Origin: UBA6170 sp942491385
GTDB lineage: Bacteria; Chloroflexota; Anaerolineae; Anaerolineales; Anaerolineaceae
Length of the DNA stretch: 64,000 nucleotides
Assembly (NCBI GenBank): GCA_942491385.1
Contig: CALOAF010000002.1
Span: 62,001-126,000, forward strand
Direction of reading: 5' to 3'
Shown here: in pieces, positions 28,673 through 36,190 of the stretch
Position numbering within the stretch: position 1 is the first letter of the stretch
How the letters are laid out: the number at the start of each line of letters is the position of its first letter
Notes under the pieces: model-generated
Seen by the model: the letters and a program-made list of their open reading frames with translations, nothing else
What the model was told of the DNA's origin: nothing
Databases searched by the model: none
Made by a program: the position numbers and the translations under genes

Positions 28673-29526
28673 GAATCGGGACTGGTAAAAAATATTTCCA
28701 TTGGATCAATGATCCGATACCAACCACTGACCCGCCAACGACAATAATTAATCATTTCTTGCTCATCAGCGCTGACATCATAATGAGCCATGCTGCCTTT
28801 GATGCCTGAGGCATAGCCATATCGCATTTCAACATGCAGGTGTGGAACTAAAGCATTTCCACTATCTCCGATTGAACCAATCATTTCACCACAACTTACC
28901 TGATCTCCAGGCACAAATTCGAGTATATTCTCAAGATGAGCATAAAGAATATATAAAGAAATTTCATCTTGGTCATCATGAGGCTGATTCCAACCCGATG
29001 GGCACGTTAAAGAAGTATTAGAGCCAAATGCATCCGGATTGATTTGGTTTTTCAATATTTTTTTCCATCCAATAGGCAAATCCTCAAATGCTGTTTCCAC
29101 CAGCACTGCATTCCCATATGGAAATCGGTCATTCATTACCATTACCACTTCACCAGCCAGGATTGCCTGTACAGCCTCGCCTGCCACGGCAATGCGTAGA
29201 TCTGGGTCCATGACGCTGAAATCCACCCCCTGGTGCGGATCATCAGAGCCTGGTTGAGGAGGGTAATACGGATTAGAGATCATATTCACCAGGGTATCGA
29301 TTGGATATCCCATAATTGGAGAACAGACATTTACTATAATTGTTGTTGGAGCTGGTGTATTCGTTGGCTCTGCCGTTGGTGCAAAGTTCGGAGAAGGTAT
29401 TTTAATAACCTCAGTAGGTTCTGTTATTTCAACGGTTGGTATTGCAACCTCTTCGCCAGGTGGTTTGGAAAAACAACCTGTTAGTAACACAATAAAACAA
29501 ATTATTAGCATGCCGAAATTTTTCAT
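28669..29526 (-). CDS. M23 (LytM) family lipoprotein
   Basis: 285 residues from the ATG at 29526, chosen because it precedes a standard signal sequence with lipobox LLTGC; the frame extends 28 codons upstream without need. After a Pro/Thr-rich linker comes the LytM zinc centre: HQGVDFSV, YILYAHLENI, and VPHLHVEMR. These are the H-x3-D and HxH ligands, so it is probably an active murein endopeptidase. An insert of about 60 residues sits between the first and second motifs. It converges on the M15-like gene and diverges from htrA. Confidence 0.85.
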   Translation of the reverse strand: MKNFGMLIICFIVLLTGCFSKPPGEEVAIPTVEITEPTEVIKIPSPNFAPTAEPTNTPAPTTIIVNVCSPIMGYPIDTLVNMISNPYYPPQPGSDDPHQGVDFSVMDPDLRIAVAGEAVQAILAGEVVMVMNDRFPYGNAVLVETAFEDLPIGWKKILKNQINPDAFGSNTSLTCPSGWNQPHDDQDEISLYILYAHLENILEFVPGDQVSCGEMIGSIGDSGNALVPHLHVEMRYGYASGIKGSMAHYDVSADEQEMINYCRWRVSGWYRIIDPMEIFFTSPDS

Positions 29527-29600
29527 TCTAATATTGTACTTATAAATTGCAATTAAAATGATCTGAGTGATTAAAAAAACAAAGGTGAAAATAAAAAAAT

Positions 29601-30749
29601 ATGAATCCAAAGAAAATTTTATATTTCCTAATCATTGTTCTGGTCGCCCTGGGCAGTTCGTTTTTAGGAGCAATTGGTGGTAGCTTCATTACCTTGAATG
29701 TCGTTGAGAAAAATTCTGCTCTCGCATTGGAATCTCAAATCGCCCCTTCTCCTACATCAACACAACAATCCATATTAAGTTTCTCAAATTCAGAAATCGA
29801 AACGACGATTACATCGGTGGTACAGAGCGTGGAACCGGCAGTGGTGACCGTTGTTGGTACAATCAGTGGCCGCGCAACATTCTTTGGTGTCACATCCGAT
29901 CAGGATGTCAGCGGCAGTGGTGTGATTATTTCCAAGGATGGTTACATAATCACCAACAACCATGTCGTTGAAGGAACACAGATCCTCTCTGTAATCCTCA
30001 ATGATGGTACTGAGCATCCTGCCGAATTGATCAGCAGTGATGCATTTGCGGATTTGGCTGTGCTTAAAATAGAAGGAACCATTCCCGGAATTGCTATCAT
30101 CGGCAATTCCGATAACCTGAAACCTGGCGAAACAGTGATTGCGATTGGCTCACCATTAGGTACGTTCAGAAACTCGGTGACTGTTGGTGTGATCAGTGCC
30201 ACCGGCCGGACGCTTGATAGTGGTGATGGCTATACGATAGAAGACTTAATCCAAACCGATGCAGCCATCAACTCGGGGAACTCTGGCGGTCCATTACTCA
30301 ATCTGGCAGGAGAGGTAATTGGCATTAATACACTGGTTATTCGAGGCTCAAATAATTCAAGTACCAATGCTGAAGCACTGGGCTTTGCTATTCCATCCAA
30401 TACAGCTGCAATGATTTCTAAACACATCATTGAAAAAGGATATTTTGCTCGCCCTTATCTTGGCACAAGTTATCAAAATATCACACCTCGAATCGCTTCC
30501 TGGTACAATCTGCCAGTCAATTATGGGGCGTACATCACCGATATTGATCGCAACAGTCCGGCTGAAAATTCGGGTATGCAACCAGGAGATATCATCACCA
30601 AAATTGGTGAAGTTCCCATTGACGAACAGAATTCTTTTATCAACGCTTTATTTGATTACGAACCCAACCAGACAATCATGATTGAATTCACACGTGAGAA
30701 TCAAACCAGGTCAGCTCAAGTTACACTCGGAGAATTGAATTCGCCGTAA
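29601..30749 (+). CDS. HtrA/DegP-like serine protease with PDZ domain
   Basis: 382 residues. One N-terminal hydrophobic segment (about 6-30) anchors or exports it. The trypsin-like domain has the triad His121 in ITNNHVVEG, Asp151 in DAFADLAVL and Ser228 in GNSGGPL. One PDZ domain follows (about 290-375, with ENSGMQPGDIITKIGE). One PDZ, a single helix and the family motifs match the DegS/HtrA class of envelope quality-control proteases. It is divergent from the M23 lipoprotein, 75 bases away, and convergent with the HprK-like gene. Confidence 0.92.
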   Translation: MNPKKILYFLIIVLVALGSSFLGAIGGSFITLNVVEKNSALALESQIAPSPTSTQQSILSFSNSEIETTITSVVQSVEPAVVTVVGTISGRATFFGVTSDQDVSGSGVIISKDGYIITNNHVVEGTQILSVILNDGTEHPAELISSDAFADLAVLKIEGTIPGIAIIGNSDNLKPGETVIAIGSPLGTFRNSVTVGVISATGRTLDSGDGYTIEDLIQTDAAINSGNSGGPLLNLAGEVIGINTLVIRGSNNSSTNAEALGFAIPSNTAAMISKHIIEKGYFARPYLGTSYQNITPRIASWYNLPVNYGAYITDIDRNSPAENSGMQPGDIITKIGEVPIDEQNSFINALFDYEPNQTIMIEFTRENQTRSAQVTLGELNSP

Positions 30750-30769
30750 ACTGATCAAAATTACGATTA

Positions 30770-32533
30770 TTATGGTTTCTTCTTCAAGATCTCTAACAAT
30801 GCTCTGGCAGAATCTTCAGGGCCCGAGAATTCTTTTCCCGCCACACCTAATTGAGTTCGTAATTCACCCACATAGACATCTTTATCATAAAAAGCCTTGA
30901 AGAATTTTTTAGCAAGGTCATCATGTAACTCTCTGTATGCTGGTGGCCCAAAAATATTAGCGAAATAAGAATGCGTTAAGCCAATGGTTGAAGTTGTCCC
31001 TTTACTCATCACTGCACCAGAGCTGAATATTTCAATCGCATGTTCAGAAGATTTGATGCGTTCAATCGCTTTATGATTTTCATCAACCATATCATAGTTG
31101 TTCGCATAAAGAACGAAATCGACCTCATATCCTTCCACAACACTTTTAAATTTTGTGACAGGGATAACGACACGAGCGTTGACTTTATCTGGATTCATGA
31201 TGATCGAACGATCGATTTGAGCAAATGCATAGTCTTTTTGTAAATCATCCAATCTCACGAAGGCACCAATTTCCGTTCCATACCCCAGAATACGACCATC
31301 CGGAAGAATATCAATCGACCCCATATCATCCGCAATAATCACCAAATCTTCAACCTGATCTTCGATAATGTTTCGCAGTGCTTCCAAAGTTTCTGATTTT
31401 CCTGCCCCGGTATCTCCAATCAACAGCACATTGGATGTGCCAGCGTTTCTCAGGACAATATGGAACATCGCGCCATGAAATGGCATTCTTCCAATTTTCA
31501 TCATCTTTACATTATGCAACGTTAAGATCATTTTCTTCAGATAACCAAAATAAGCATATTCCTTGCGGAAGGGGATCGTGGCAATCAGAATATCATTTTT
31601 TCCATCTTCGTAGAAAATGGTCTCCGTCGTATCGGGATCTTTCTCACCTTTAACTGGAACGCCATAAAAGAAGATAGCATCCGGTTTCTTTTTCAAGTCC
31701 GCATCTTCAGCCAGTTCAAACAGATTACTCAATGCATAACCGAGTTCAAACCACTGCACAGTGAAATAAACCAGGATAATCAATTCACCAACTTTTGCCG
31801 GATAACACAACCACTCTTGGGGATCCAATTCCAAATGGTCGATTGGATTGTAATCAACTCTGACAAAGTGTCCACTCCGTTTATTGTTAGGCGTATTAAA
31901 AATCAAGGGAGGATAAATCAATACTTGACGAGTCATCAAAACATCACATAATTTGTCTTCGTAGTCACACATAAAGGGGACTTGATAAGGTAGCGTGATT
32001 GCCGCAATTTTTGCGCCCGCGCTCACCTGCCTATAAACTCTGGGATGATTTCCCGTAATATTTTCAAGAATGTCACGTTGGGCAGTGCGAACCACATGCA
32101 TCAACTTTTCTACTGTCTCTGTGAAGGACCGGTATGGTCGTTTATCGAGCCGGTCATCCACTGAATCAAGTACTACCAAACGTTGTAAACGCCGCCAGAA
32201 ATTGTAAAATTGTTCAACAAAATCACTCAATAAATCCATATCATCAAAAAATGTCTTGCTCTCAGGAATAAGCTTGCTGACCTGGTTTGCAGGTAATTTG
32301 GATAGTAACAACAAGGTTGCCTGCATCGTTTTCAGTTCTTCTGCGGTTACTTTTTCCTCGTTGTAAAATACGCGCAACAAACGTGACTGCTGCCGGAATA
32401 AGAATCGAACGTACTTACTTAATAAATCCAAAAATAAACCGTTATTAATTAATTCGTCAACTGAATCACACAATCTGTTCTGTGTTCGAAGTACTAATTT
32501 ATTACCATAAATTTGATAAGAACCATTTTTCAT
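30770..32533 (-). CDS. HPr kinase-like P-loop protein of unknown target
   Basis: 587 residues from the ATG at 32533, where GGAGA stands upstream; the frame runs six codons further. The first 350 residues are not recognisable. The second half has GDTGAGKSE (373-381), the HprK-type Walker A motif, then VIIADDMG, as in HprK/PEPCK-fold kinases. That domain would bind ATP and might phosphorylate a protein or small acid. No partner HPr is in the window. It is 51 bases downstream of the citrate synthase gene on the same strand, so probably in one operon. The link to central carbon metabolism is inferred from position only. Confidence 0.55.
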   Translation of the reverse strand: MKNGSYQIYGNKLVLRTQNRLCDSVDELINNGLFLDLLSKYVRFLFRQQSRLLRVFYNEEKVTAEELKTMQATLLLLSKLPANQVSKLIPESKTFFDDMDLLSDFVEQFYNFWRRLQRLVVLDSVDDRLDKRPYRSFTETVEKLMHVVRTAQRDILENITGNHPRVYRQVSAGAKIAAITLPYQVPFMCDYEDKLCDVLMTRQVLIYPPLIFNTPNNKRSGHFVRVDYNPIDHLELDPQEWLCYPAKVGELIILVYFTVQWFELGYALSNLFELAEDADLKKKPDAIFFYGVPVKGEKDPDTTETIFYEDGKNDILIATIPFRKEYAYFGYLKKMILTLHNVKMMKIGRMPFHGAMFHIVLRNAGTSNVLLIGDTGAGKSETLEALRNIIEDQVEDLVIIADDMGSIDILPDGRILGYGTEIGAFVRLDDLQKDYAFAQIDRSIIMNPDKVNARVVIPVTKFKSVVEGYEVDFVLYANNYDMVDENHKAIERIKSSEHAIEIFSSGAVMSKGTTSTIGLTHSYFANIFGPPAYRELHDDLAKKFFKAFYDKDVYVGELRTQLGVAGKEFSGPEDSARALLEILKKKP

Positions 32534-32584
32534 ATTTTCTCCACATACCAATATAAATATTTTTTACCGTCAATTAATTCGCTA

Positions 32585-33889
32585 CTATTTTGAAATCATC
32601 GTCTCCAGCATGCTGGTTGTAAGAGATTTCGGTCTTTCAATTGGTTTCAACAATACTCTCGCCCACACAATATGGGCTGTCAGCCCTAATATCCTACCCA
32701 CTCCGAATAAAATTGTATAAAAATCAAATTCTTTGACCCCAAAATGATACTGTAATGCCCCATTGATCGCATCCACATTCGGCCAGGGATTACTTACTTT
32801 TCCGCTCTCCATTAAAATTCCAGGCAAGGTTGCATAAACCAATTCCACCAGCTTGATCAGCTCACTATCCAAATTCTTTCTTTTGGCAAAATCCAGTTGA
32901 GCGGTAAATCTTGGGTCCGTTGTGCGTAGAACCGCATGACCATAACCTGGGATTATTTTGCCTTCTGCTAAGGAATGACGGAGATACTTCTCCAATTGTT
33001 CCTGGGTTGGAAGACCATTGAAATAGTCACGCACATCTAGAAGCCATTTAAGACATTCCTGGTTTGCCAGTCCATGCAATGGACCAGCCAAGCCATTCAT
33101 TCCTGCCGCGCAGGAGAGATAAACATCCGAAAGTGCAGAACTTACCAGGTGAGTGGCGTGGGCAGATACGTTGCCGCCTTCATGATCACAATGTAGAAAG
33201 AAGAACAATCTGCAAAGGTCATAATAATTTGGATCCGCCTCACGATCAATCATCACACCAAAATTAGCACTCCAGTCGTGATCTGCTTTGGGTGGTAAAT
33301 AAATTCCATCTTGGTATTTCAAATTGTAAATAAATGCAGCCAATCCGGGCAATTTGGCTGTTAGATTTAATGAATCCTCCAGGAAATAGCGCCAATGATC
33401 ATCTTTGACAACACCGATTTCATATTCCTTCGCAAATACAGATTCTTTTTGTAATGCCATAATGCCAATCGAAAATAAAGTCATCGCATGAGTTTCCTTT
33501 GGCATGCGACGAATTGTATTGTACACATAAGTAGGAATTAAACTTCTTCTACGCCATTCTTCCTCGACGATCATCGCATCTTCAAAGGTGGGGAGTTCAT
33601 TTGTCAATAGTAAATAATAAACTCCTCCCGCCAAAGGAAATTCTGCGCCCGGTAATTTAGGCAAAATCTTCAACAATTCTGGAACCGAGTATCCACGGAT
33701 ACGAATGCCTTCATTCGGATCAACGTGCGAGATATCGCTCACCTGAATCTGAACACCTCGAATCCCACCATAAATTTGAGAGACAGTAACATCACAAACC
33801 TTAAAATCACCGTATTCATTTCGTAATCGATGTACACGGTCCCGCCAGGCAGGTAATTGTTCTGCAATTCTTTCTTCTAATAATGTCAT
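32585..33889 (-). CDS. gltA: Citrate synthase, eukaryote-like type
   Basis: 434 residues after a clear AAGGAG site. Condenses oxaloacetate and acetyl-CoA. The active-site motifs are present: GLAGPLHGLANQE (catalytic His and the loop), PGYGHAVLRTTDPR (second catalytic His) and PNVDAINGALQ (catalytic Asp). The long N-terminal region and these exact motifs resemble the mitochondrial-type (type I) enzyme more than the hexameric NADH-inhibited bacterial type. It is transcribed with the HprK-like gene and away from iclR; icd and acnA lie on the other strand beyond iclR. Confidence 0.85.
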   Translation of the reverse strand: MTLLEERIAEQLPAWRDRVHRLRNEYGDFKVCDVTVSQIYGGIRGVQIQVSDISHVDPNEGIRIRGYSVPELLKILPKLPGAEFPLAGGVYYLLLTNELPTFEDAMIVEEEWRRRSLIPTYVYNTIRRMPKETHAMTLFSIGIMALQKESVFAKEYEIGVVKDDHWRYFLEDSLNLTAKLPGLAAFIYNLKYQDGIYLPPKADHDWSANFGVMIDREADPNYYDLCRLFFFLHCDHEGGNVSAHATHLVSSALSDVYLSCAAGMNGLAGPLHGLANQECLKWLLDVRDYFNGLPTQEQLEKYLRHSLAEGKIIPGYGHAVLRTTDPRFTAQLDFAKRKNLDSELIKLVELVYATLPGILMESGKVSNPWPNVDAINGALQYHFGVKEFDFYTILFGVGRILGLTAHIVWARVLLKPIERPKSLTTSMLETMISK

Positions 33890-33969
33890 GATGAAACTCC
33901 TTAGGCTTTAAAACTCGAATGGATACCCTAAATTGGGATGTTAAAGGTGCCAAGCTTTTTTAAAATTAC

Positions 33970-34764
33970 TTAATGGGAATGATTTTGGTAAAAATATGCG
34001 CTCCCCACATAACCCAAATCTCGGGAAATGTGCTCAGCACCTTGAAGGATGTTGTTCTTGAAAAACTTAATTTTTTCTTCCGTAAATCGAAAAGAAGGAC
34101 CAGAGATAGTTAATGCTGCCAGGATGTCACCTTTCATGTCAAAAATAGGGGCTGCAATACCCGCTGCATCTTCCACCCATTCTCCATCGCTGAAAGCGTA
34201 TCCTTGTTTTCGAATGGTTTTTAATTCTTCTTTTAATGCCTCCACATTTGTGATGGTTTTAATCGTGAAGGGTTGGAAATTAGTTCTTGAAAGTATTTCT
34301 GACTGTCTTTTTTCTGGCAGGTATGCTAACAAAAGTTTTCCTGCCGACCCTGCATATAAAGGCAAGCGCCTGCCTATGCGTGCAACAATCCGCACATTCT
34401 GAGCGCTTTCCATTCTCTCTACACATAAGCGTTCATCCCCATCCAGAATATATAGACTGATGGTTTCCTTTGTTTTAAGCAATAGCTCGTTTATAACAGG
34501 CAATGCGACATTTCTGATATCCAGATTGGTTGTATAAACTTCAGCCCACCGCAGACTTTTAGGGCCTACTGAATAGCTTCTTGACTCGTGATTCTGAAGC
34601 AACAAACCCTGATTTTTGGCTGATATCATTAATCGACCACATACACTGGGGGAAAGTCCAGTTAATCTGGCTACTTCTCTAACGCCTAATTCATTTTGAT
34701 CTATCGTAAAGCAATCCAGTATCTGAATCAGTCGATCAATTGTTTGAACCTTATCATTTTCCAT
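33970..34764 (-). CDS. IclR-family transcriptional regulator
   Basis: 264 residues. N-terminal winged helix (about 8-70): VARLTGLSPSVCGRLM is the helix-turn-helix. The C-terminal effector domain (about 80-255) has the IclR fold with LPLYAGSAGKLLLAYL and DAAGIAAPIFD. It is divergent from the isocitrate dehydrogenase gene and upstream of citrate synthase, so it most likely controls this TCA-cycle locus. Its own promoter and a palindrome lie in the gap. The inducer is not known. Confidence 0.88.
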   Translation of the reverse strand: MENDKVQTIDRLIQILDCFTIDQNELGVREVARLTGLSPSVCGRLMISAKNQGLLLQNHESRSYSVGPKSLRWAEVYTTNLDIRNVALPVINELLLKTKETISLYILDGDERLCVERMESAQNVRIVARIGRRLPLYAGSAGKLLLAYLPEKRQSEILSRTNFQPFTIKTITNVEALKEELKTIRKQGYAFSDGEWVEDAAGIAAPIFDMKGDILAALTISGPSFRFTEEKIKFFKNNILQGAEHISRDLGYVGSAYFYQNHSH

Positions 34765-34782
34765 AATTTTGTGCCGTATAAT

Positions 34783-34795
34783 GGGACAGCGTCCC
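34783..34795. promoter_or_regulatory. Palindrome, likely IclR operator
   Basis: GGGAC-AGC-GTCCC, a perfect 5+3+5 inverted repeat in the iclR-icd gap. Size and spacing resemble IclR-family operators of the GGAAC-N3-GTTCC type. It lies just downstream of the predicted leftward iclR start and about 25 bases upstream of the TATAAT used by icd, so it could set both. Confidence 0.55.
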
Positions 34796-34811
34796 GAAAT
34801 CGAATATAATG

Positions 34812-34840
34812 ATTATAGGAATTAAATCAATAAAAGTCAA
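34812..34840 (-). promoter_or_regulatory. Probable promoter of the iclR gene
   Basis: On the minus strand, TTGACT at 34840-34835 and a perfect TATAAT at 34817-34812 stand 17 bases apart, the best sigma-70-like promoter seen in the window. The GGGAC-N3-GTCCC palindrome would lie about 16 bases downstream of its start, consistent with autorepression. Confidence 0.65.
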
Positions 34841-34894
34841 GGGTAAATGCGATTCTTATTGATTATTGTTTTTTGTCATTAAGAAAGGTGAACT

Positions 34895-36172
34895 GTGGAC
34901 AATTTTGATACATCCATTAAAATGGTTAATAATGAACTAATCGTACCAGAACAGGTAACCATCCCATTTATTCCAGGTGATGGCATCGGTCCTGACGTTA
35001 CAGCAGCGATGCAAAAGGTTGTGAACATCGCCATTGATCGAGTCTACCAATCCGAAAAAAAAATCGTTTGGAAGGAAGTATTGGCAGGAGAAAAAGCCTT
35101 TCGTCAAACTGGTGAATGGCTTCCCCAGGAGACATTAACTGCTTTTTCGGAATTTATGGTTGGAATTAAGGGACCTCTCTCCACACCTGTCGGTGGAGGT
35201 ATTCGTTCTTTGAATGTAGCTTTGAGAAAAAATTTGGATCTTTATGTTTGTTTGCGCCCTGTGCGGTACTTCCATGGTATCAATTCTCCGGTCACCCAAC
35301 CAGAAAAAATCGATGTAACAATCTTCCGGGAAAATACTGAAGATGTTTATGCAGGAATTGAATTTGAAGCTGATAGCCCTGATTCAATCAAATTTTTGCA
35401 ATGGTTACAGGAGCAATTTCCCGCTTCTTATCAAAAAATCCGTTTCCCTCAATCAGTCGGATTAGGCATCAAACCAATATCAAAAAGTGGAAGTCAAAGA
35501 TTGATCCAGGCAGCCATCGAATATGCCATTAGAAATAAAAAACCAGTTGTCACACTGATTCATAAAGGCAATATTATGAAATTCACTGAAGGTGCATTTC
35601 GACAATGGGGATATGATTTAGCAGAAACCGAATATAAGGATTCTGTTTATTCAGCCCGTCAGTTTGAAGAAACCAAAAAGGCAGCCGGTAATATGGAAGC
35701 TCAAAAAGAAAAGGAATGGGCTTTGAACAGCGGAAAAATTTGGATCAATGATGTCATCACAGATGCTGCCTTTCAAAATTTATTGCTGTATCCCCAAAAT
35801 TTCAGTGTGATCGCAACCAGTAACCTGAACGGCGATTATCTCTCAGATGCGCTGGCTGCTCAGGTAGGTGGTATTGGGATTTCCCCAGGAGCAAATATTA
35901 ATTATCAGACCGGGATTGCAATTTTTGAAGCAACACACGGGACAGCACCGGATATTGCCGGGAAAAATCTGGCTAATCCATCTTCTTTAATTCTTTCATC
36001 CGTGCTTATGCTGCAATATCTTGGTTGGAATGAAGCAGCCGACCTCATTACAACAGCCTTGGAATCGACCATTAAATTTGGACAATTAACCCATGATTTA
36101 GCCCAATTTGTCGCTGGTTCCACTTCCTTGAGTACGCTCGAATTTGCGGACGCAATCATCAATCATTATTAA
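34895..36172 (+). CDS. icd: Isocitrate dehydrogenase, predicted NAD-dependent
   Basis: 425 residues from GTG at 34895, with AAAGGTGA just upstream. Oxidatively decarboxylates isocitrate to 2-oxoglutarate. The E. coli-type core is clear: FIPGDGIGPDV, the substrate loop GGGIRSLNVALRKN with Ser105, and FRENTEDVYAGIEFE. In the cofactor site, where NADP enzymes have Lys-Tyr, this protein has Asp353-Ile354 in HGTAPDIAGKNLANP, plus Ala360, which are the residues associated with NAD use. It is followed 18 bases later by acnA, so the two form a TCA operon. Confidence 0.93.
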   Translation: MDNFDTSIKMVNNELIVPEQVTIPFIPGDGIGPDVTAAMQKVVNIAIDRVYQSEKKIVWKEVLAGEKAFRQTGEWLPQETLTAFSEFMVGIKGPLSTPVGGGIRSLNVALRKNLDLYVCLRPVRYFHGINSPVTQPEKIDVTIFRENTEDVYAGIEFEADSPDSIKFLQWLQEQFPASYQKIRFPQSVGLGIKPISKSGSQRLIQAAIEYAIRNKKPVVTLIHKGNIMKFTEGAFRQWGYDLAETEYKDSVYSARQFEETKKAAGNMEAQKEKEWALNSGKIWINDVITDAAFQNLLLYPQNFSVIATSNLNGDYLSDALAAQVGGIGISPGANINYQTGIAIFEATHGTAPDIAGKNLANPSSLILSSVLMLQYLGWNEAADLITTALESTIKFGQLTHDLAQFVAGSTSLSTLEFADAIINHY

Positions 36173-36190
36173 GAACTGCAGGAGTCATAA

